A DNA stretch of 64,000 nucleotides from Blastococcus sp. TF02-09 (lineage in GTDB: Bacteria; Actinomycetota; Actinomycetes; Mycobacteriales; Geodermatophilaceae): contig NZ_QOHH01000009.1 in assembly GCF_003319105.1 (NCBI RefSeq), forward strand, positions 62,001-126,000, given 5' to 3'. The notes under the pieces are model-generated. The model searched no databases and was not told where the DNA came from. It saw nothing but the letters and a program-made list of their open reading frames with translations. Positions 60,410-64,000 of the stretch are shown here, piece after piece. Each line of letters opens with the position of its first letter. Position 1 is the stretch's first letter. Position numbers and translations under genes: made by a program.

Positions 60410-60943
60410 GTGCCGGGCAGGCGGGTGGTCGTGATCGGGCTGGCGGCGCTCCTCTGCGGCTGCGCGGAGTCGATCGACGACGAATTGGCCCGGACGCTGC
60501 AGGACCGCCTCGACTCACGGCACGGCCACTACCTTCAGGATCGCTCCCACGACCCATACAGCACCGGGCGGGAGGCGCTGGAGTCACTCGACCCGTACGG
60601 CTACGCGCTGAAGGCGCGGGTCGAGGGCGACAGCGTCGTCTTGGTGGAGGCGATCGGCGTGAGGGTGCAGCGCGGGGGTGGCCTTTCCTACGAGCAGCGC
60701 TCTCTGGCGGCCTGCCTGGAGGTCACAGTGGAGCCGGGGGAGGGCGGTCGGGACCGCGGGCACGTGCGCACCGAACCGGTGGACTGCCCGGACGGCGTCG
60801 AGGTTCGGGACACCATGTGGGTCGAGGGCTCGGCGCAGGAGCTGACGACCGACCTGGACGGGCGGTCCGACGGTGTACCGGAGCCCGAGCCGGACCGAGC
60901 GGTCTGCCACTCCGGCGACGACTGCACGGAGGGTGGTGGCTGA
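60410..60943 (+). CDS. hypothetical lipoprotein
   Basis: A 177-residue protein with a short signal peptide ending in the lipobox LCGC (lipidated C18), then an acidic, mostly polar mature part with no recognised domain; strand-like segments (YALKARVEGDSVVLVEAIGVRV) suggest a small beta domain. Four further cysteines (in AACLEV, VDCPDG, AVCHSGDDC) could pair outside the cell. GTG 60410 is chosen because the signal sequence starts there. Function unknown. Confidence 0.78.
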   Translation: MPGRRVVVIGLAALLCGCAESIDDELARTLQDRLDSRHGHYLQDRSHDPYSTGREALESLDPYGYALKARVEGDSVVLVEAIGVRVQRGGGLSYEQRSLAACLEVTVEPGEGGRDRGHVRTEPVDCPDGVEVRDTMWVEGSAQELTTDLDGRSDGVPEPEPDRAVCHSGDDCTEGGG

Positions 60944-60956
60944 CCGACCGAGGCGG

Positions 60957-61469
60957 TCAGGCCGCGACGATGACGGCCCAGGCGGTCTTGCGCACCCGCC
61001 CCACGCTGGTCCACCCGTGCGCGACCGACAGGTCGGCGACCAGGTAGAGGCCGAAGCCCCCCTTGCCCGGATCGCGCCCCTGGGCCGGGGCGGGCGCGAC
61101 GTCGGCGGCGGAGTCGCTGACCGCGATCAGCCACCGGTCCCCGAGCCGGCTCAGCGCGGCCGCGACCGGGGCGCCGCCGTGGCGCAGCGCGTTGGAGGCC
61201 AGCTCGTCGGCGATGAGCACCAGCCGTTCGGACCAGTGGTCCTGCTCGGGATGCGCCACGGTGGCGCTGCCGGTCGTCGTGAACCGCAGCCGCGAGCGCA
61301 GCCGGGCCAGCTCGGCGAGCGTGTGCAGGTCCTCGCACCACAGCTCGGCGAAGCCGCGCGGCGGGCGCAGGTACTCCCAGAGCACCACCGACACCGCCTT
61401 CCCGAGCTCCCGCGACCGTGCACCGGCCGCCGGTGCACGTCCTGCCCGATCGGTGCCGAGCCGAACCAC
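60957..61469 (-). CDS. RsbW/SpoIIAB-like histidine kinase-type ATPase
   Basis: A 170-residue GHKL ATPase of the anti-sigma-factor kinase type. The N box is ELASNALRHG (N93), the D-box SDS near 118-120, and the G box GKGGFGLYLV at 136-144. Such proteins bind sigma or anti-anti-sigma factors and act as soluble single-domain kinases. No sigma or STAS gene is adjacent. GTG 61469 is a weak start. The gene is convergent with the lipoprotein and divergent from the sacsin-like gene. Confidence 0.82.
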   Translation of the reverse strand: MVRLGTDRAGRAPAAGARSRELGKAVSVVLWEYLRPPRGFAELWCEDLHTLAELARLRSRLRFTTTGSATVAHPEQDHWSERLVLIADELASNALRHGGAPVAAALSRLGDRWLIAVSDSAADVAPAPAQGRDPGKGGFGLYLVADLSVAHGWTSVGRVRKTAWAVIVAA

Positions 61470-61513
61470 AGGTCACCCGGAGGGGGCGGGGAGGCGGCCT
61501 AGGGTCGCGGGCC

Positions 61514-64000
61514 ATGGGGAGCCCGCTCGTCGCCGATCCCTTCGACACGGCCGGGCTGCGACGCCGCGTCCTGGCCGCCTGGACCGACTCCCCGGCGCGC
61601 TTCCGCGAGGACGCGAACGCCGAGGAGGACCTGGTCCGTGGCGGGTACCGCGACCGGCTGCTGGTCGAGCTCGCACAGAACGCCGCCGACGCCGCCGTAC
61701 GGGCCGGGGCGTCGGGCCGGCTGCGGCTGGAGCTGACCGGTGGGCGCGCGCCGCTGCTGCGGGCCGCGAACACCGGCGCACCGCTGGACGCGGCGGGCGT
61801 CCAGGGGCTGGCGACGCTGCGCGCCTCCGCCAAGCGCGAGGACCCGGACGCGGTCGGCCGCTTCGGCGTCGGGTTCGCCGCGGTGCTCGCGGTCACCGAC
61901 GAGCCGGCGGTCCTGTCGACCACCGGCGGGGTCCGGTTCAGCGCCGCGCGGACCCGGGCAGCGGTCGCGGCGGTGCCGGACCTGGCCGCCGAGCTGGCCG
62001 CACGGGACGGCGCCGTTCCCGTGCTGCGGCTCCCGGAGCCCGCCGACGGCGCACCGCCGTACGGCTACGACACCGAGGTCGTCCTCCCGCTGCGGCCGGG
62101 CACGCGGGACGACGTCGCCACGGCGCTGACCGGCCTGGGTGCCGACCTGCTGCTGGCGCTCCCCGGGCTGACCCGGATCGAGGTGGTCGCCGACGGCACC
62201 CGCCGCGTGCTGGCCCGCGAGGGCACCCCGCCGCTGGTCCGGCTCGCCGACGGCGACGTCGTGACCTCGTGGGCGGTCGCGACCGGGACCGGGGAGCTGT
62301 CGGCCGAGCTGCTCGCGGGCCGGCCGGTCGAGGAGCGGGGACGGCGGGCCTGGGCGGTGACCTGGGCGGTGCCGGTCGACGACGACGGCGTGCCCGTACC
62401 GCTGCCCGGACGGCAGGTCGTGCACGCGCCCACTCCGAGCGACGAGCCGCTCGGCATCCCGGCGCGGCTGATCGCACCCTTCCCGCTGGGGCCCGACCGG
62501 AGGCACGTGCTGCCCGGCCCGGTGACCGACGTGCTCGTGACCGCGGCCGCCGACGTCCTCGCCGCGCTCCTGGCCGACCTGCCGCCCGATCCCGCCCTGC
62601 TGGCGCTCGTCCCGCGGCTCCGCCTGGCCGGCGCGGACCTGGACGCCGCCGTGTGCGCCGCGGTGCTGCATCGGCTGCGCGCCACCGCGTGGCTGCCGCA
62701 GGCGGGGGAGGGGACCCGGATCGCGCCGCCGCGGGCCACGGTGCTCGACGACGCCACCCCGGAGCGCATCACGGCCCTCACCGGGGTGCTGACAGGGCTG
62801 GTGCCGCACGGGTGGTCCGCGCGCGCCGGGGAGGCCGCGCGTTCCGCGCTGGGCGTGCGGCGCACCGGCCTGGCCGCAGCCGTGGAGGCGGTGGGCGGTG
62901 TCGACCGGCCGCCGGGCTGGTGGGCGCGCCTCTACGCGGCACTGGACGGCGCCGACCGCGAGGAGCTGGGCGCGCTGCCCGTGCCGCTGGCCGACGGGCG
63001 GACCGCGCACGGGCCGGCCGACGTGCTGCTGCCCGCGGAGGGGCTGCCCACGGACCGGCTGTCCGCGCTCGGGCTGCGGCTGGCCGATCCCGGGGCGGTT
63101 GCGCTCCCGGCCGCACGGCGATTGCTGGAACGGCTCGGGGCCCGCCCGGCGACCCCGGCGGCCGTGCTCGCCGACCCCGCGGTCCGGGCCGCCGTGGAGC
63201 GGTCGCTGGACGCGGTCGAGGACGTCGTCCCCGGCGCGCCCGACCCGGCCGAGCTGGCCGACGCGGTGCTCGCGCTCGTCGCGGCTGCCGGGCCCTCGGC
63301 CGACGCCGTCCCCTGGCTGGCCGAGCTCGCCCTGCCCGATGCCGACGGGGGATGGGCCCCCGCCGGCGAGCTGCTGCTCCCGGGGTCGCCGCTGGCCGGC
63401 GTCCTCGAGCCCGGCTCCCTCGGCGTCCTGGACCCCGCGTTCGCCGCGACCGTGGACAGCGGGACCCTGCGCCGCGCCGGCGTCCTCGGGACCTTCGCGG
63501 TCGTATCGGCCGAGGACCCGGAGGACCTCGACGTCGACGGCGCCGACGACTGGATCGACGCCGTCCTGGACCGGCTGCCCGCCGACGCGCCGCCGCCCGC
63601 GTGGCCGGTCGTCACCGCCGTCCGCGACCTGGAGCTGGTCGCCGACTGGCCGGCCGCGCTCCCGCTGCTGACCGACCTGCCGGCCGCCGCCTGGGACGAC
63701 GTCGTGCTGGGCGGGGTGCCGGCGCCGGGCTACCTGCGCTGGTGGCTGGCCACCCACCCCGTCCTCCACGGAGATCTCCCCGACCGACTGCGCCGCCCCG
63801 GACCAGGCCCATTACAGGGACTGTACGAACCGGCCGACGGCGCTCCGGAGCTGCTCGACCGGCTCCGCCCGCCCGCCACCGTGGCCGATGTGATCGCTGA
63901 CGTGGACGGCGCCCGGGACCTGCTGGAGCGGCTGGGCGACGACCGCCGCACGGTGCGGTGGGCGGTGCTGCGCACGGTCTACGCGGAGCTGGCCGGCGCG
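61514..64000 (+). CDS. sacsin N-terminal ATPase-like protein, 3-prime end off the window
   Basis: At least 829 residues lie in the window and the frame is open to the edge. The N-terminal 200 residues form a GHKL ATPase fold with VELAQNAADA (N56) and RFGVGFAAVL (about 116-125), as in the sacsin/Hsp90-related ATPase domain. The remainder is Ala/Leu/Asp-rich helical repeats without recognised motifs (only one or two cysteines). The family is widespread in actinobacteria and its role is unknown. ATG 61514 is divergent from the RsbW-like gene (44 bp). Confidence 0.83.
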   Translation, partial: MGSPLVADPFDTAGLRRRVLAAWTDSPARFREDANAEEDLVRGGYRDRLLVELAQNAADAAVRAGASGRLRLELTGGRAPLLRAANTGAPLDAAGVQGLATLRASAKREDPDAVGRFGVGFAAVLAVTDEPAVLSTTGGVRFSAARTRAAVAAVPDLAAELAARDGAVPVLRLPEPADGAPPYGYDTEVVLPLRPGTRDDVATALTGLGADLLLALPGLTRIEVVADGTRRVLAREGTPPLVRLADGDVVTSWAVATGTGELSAELLAGRPVEERGRRAWAVTWAVPVDDDGVPVPLPGRQVVHAPTPSDEPLGIPARLIAPFPLGPDRRHVLPGPVTDVLVTAAADVLAALLADLPPDPALLALVPRLRLAGADLDAAVCAAVLHRLRATAWLPQAGEGTRIAPPRATVLDDATPERITALTGVLTGLVPHGWSARAGEAARSALGVRRTGLAAAVEAVGGVDRPPGWWARLYAALDGADREELGALPVPLADGRTAHGPADVLLPAEGLPTDRLSALGLRLADPGAVALPAARRLLERLGARPATPAAVLADPAVRAAVERSLDAVEDVVPGAPDPAELADAVLALVAAAGPSADAVPWLAELALPDADGGWAPAGELLLPGSPLAGVLEPGSLGVLDPAFAATVDSGTLRRAGVLGTFAVVSAEDPEDLDVDGADDWIDAVLDRLPADAPPPAWPVVTAVRDLELVADWPAALPLLTDLPAAAWDDVVLGGVPAPGYLRWWLATHPVLHGDLPDRLRRPGPGPLQGLYEPADGAPELLDRLRPPATVADVIADVDGARDLLERLGDDRRTVRWAVLRTVYAELAGA

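Noticed and set aside
1..64000. CRISPR arrays, rRNA, tRNA, insertion sequences, prophage genes
   Set aside because: Looked for regularly spaced repeats, tRNA-like T-loops, transposase or integrase motifs and found none that could be supported.

Overview
The window is about 73% GC or higher, with dense, mostly GTG/ATG-started genes, many 1-4 base stop/start overlaps and almost no AT-rich DNA. Actinobacterial families are frequent: a DUF222-HNH endonuclease, a TIGR03086 family gene, DUF4177 and DUF4334 proteins, and a sacsin-type ATPase. This suggests a soil or rock actinobacterium, most likely in or near the Geodermatophilaceae. That placement is inference from gene content. I saw no rRNA, tRNA, CRISPR array, transposase or phage gene.

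Layout. 1-2.4 kb: a cut AtuA-like gene, an M20 amidohydrolase and a lipoprotein. 2.7-9.0 kb: a methyltransferase, a sugar epimerase, a polytopic GT-C-like protein, two glycosyltransferases and a cytochrome b/molybdopterin oxidoreductase, which form a glycan/redox locus of unknown product. 9.0-13.1 kb: an APH-type kinase with two SDRs, then a serine hydrolase. 13.2-28.2 kb: a methylated-amine catabolic region. It holds an ammonium transporter (frameshifted), an XRE-cupin regulator, an EutQ-like cupin, DmmA-like, DmmB-like and heme (DUF3445) subunits of dimethylamine demethylase, and then gamma-glutamylmethylamide synthetase, a three-subunit N-methylglutamate synthase and a single FAD amine oxidoreductase. 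The two halves are separated by 4.4 kb of unrelated genes (18.3-22.4 kb). GlnR-type boxes lie before the three transcription units.

28.2-37.6 kb is mixed: a small zinc-ribbon protein, an acyltransferase, an ArsR/ArsI pair with operators, an HtrA-like protease, DinB, an SDR, a GGDEF protein and an NDH-2 type dehydrogenase. 37.8-49.5 kb is a pentose/sugar locus: xylB, a ROK regulator, xylA, a second ROK regulator, a CUT2 ABC transporter, a Gfo/Idh/MocA dehydrogenase and a sugar isomerase. 49.6-64 kb carries a cupredoxin and its membrane partner, DoxX, a DEAD-box helicase, two AraC-type regulators, an MFS transporter, a nonsense-interrupted TIGR03086 gene, a GMC oxidoreductase/ALDH pair, a lipoprotein, an RsbW-like ATPase and the start of a sacsin-like ATPase.

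How the genes work together: the amine region would take dimethylamine to methylamine and formaldehyde, then methylamine through gamma-glutamylmethylamide and N-methylglutamate back to glutamate plus formaldehyde, delivering nitrogen under nitrogen control. The sugar locus would import a pentose-like sugar and isomerise and phosphorylate it, with two ROK repressors sharing a candidate operator. Two families of 22-bp palindromes sit only between convergent genes.
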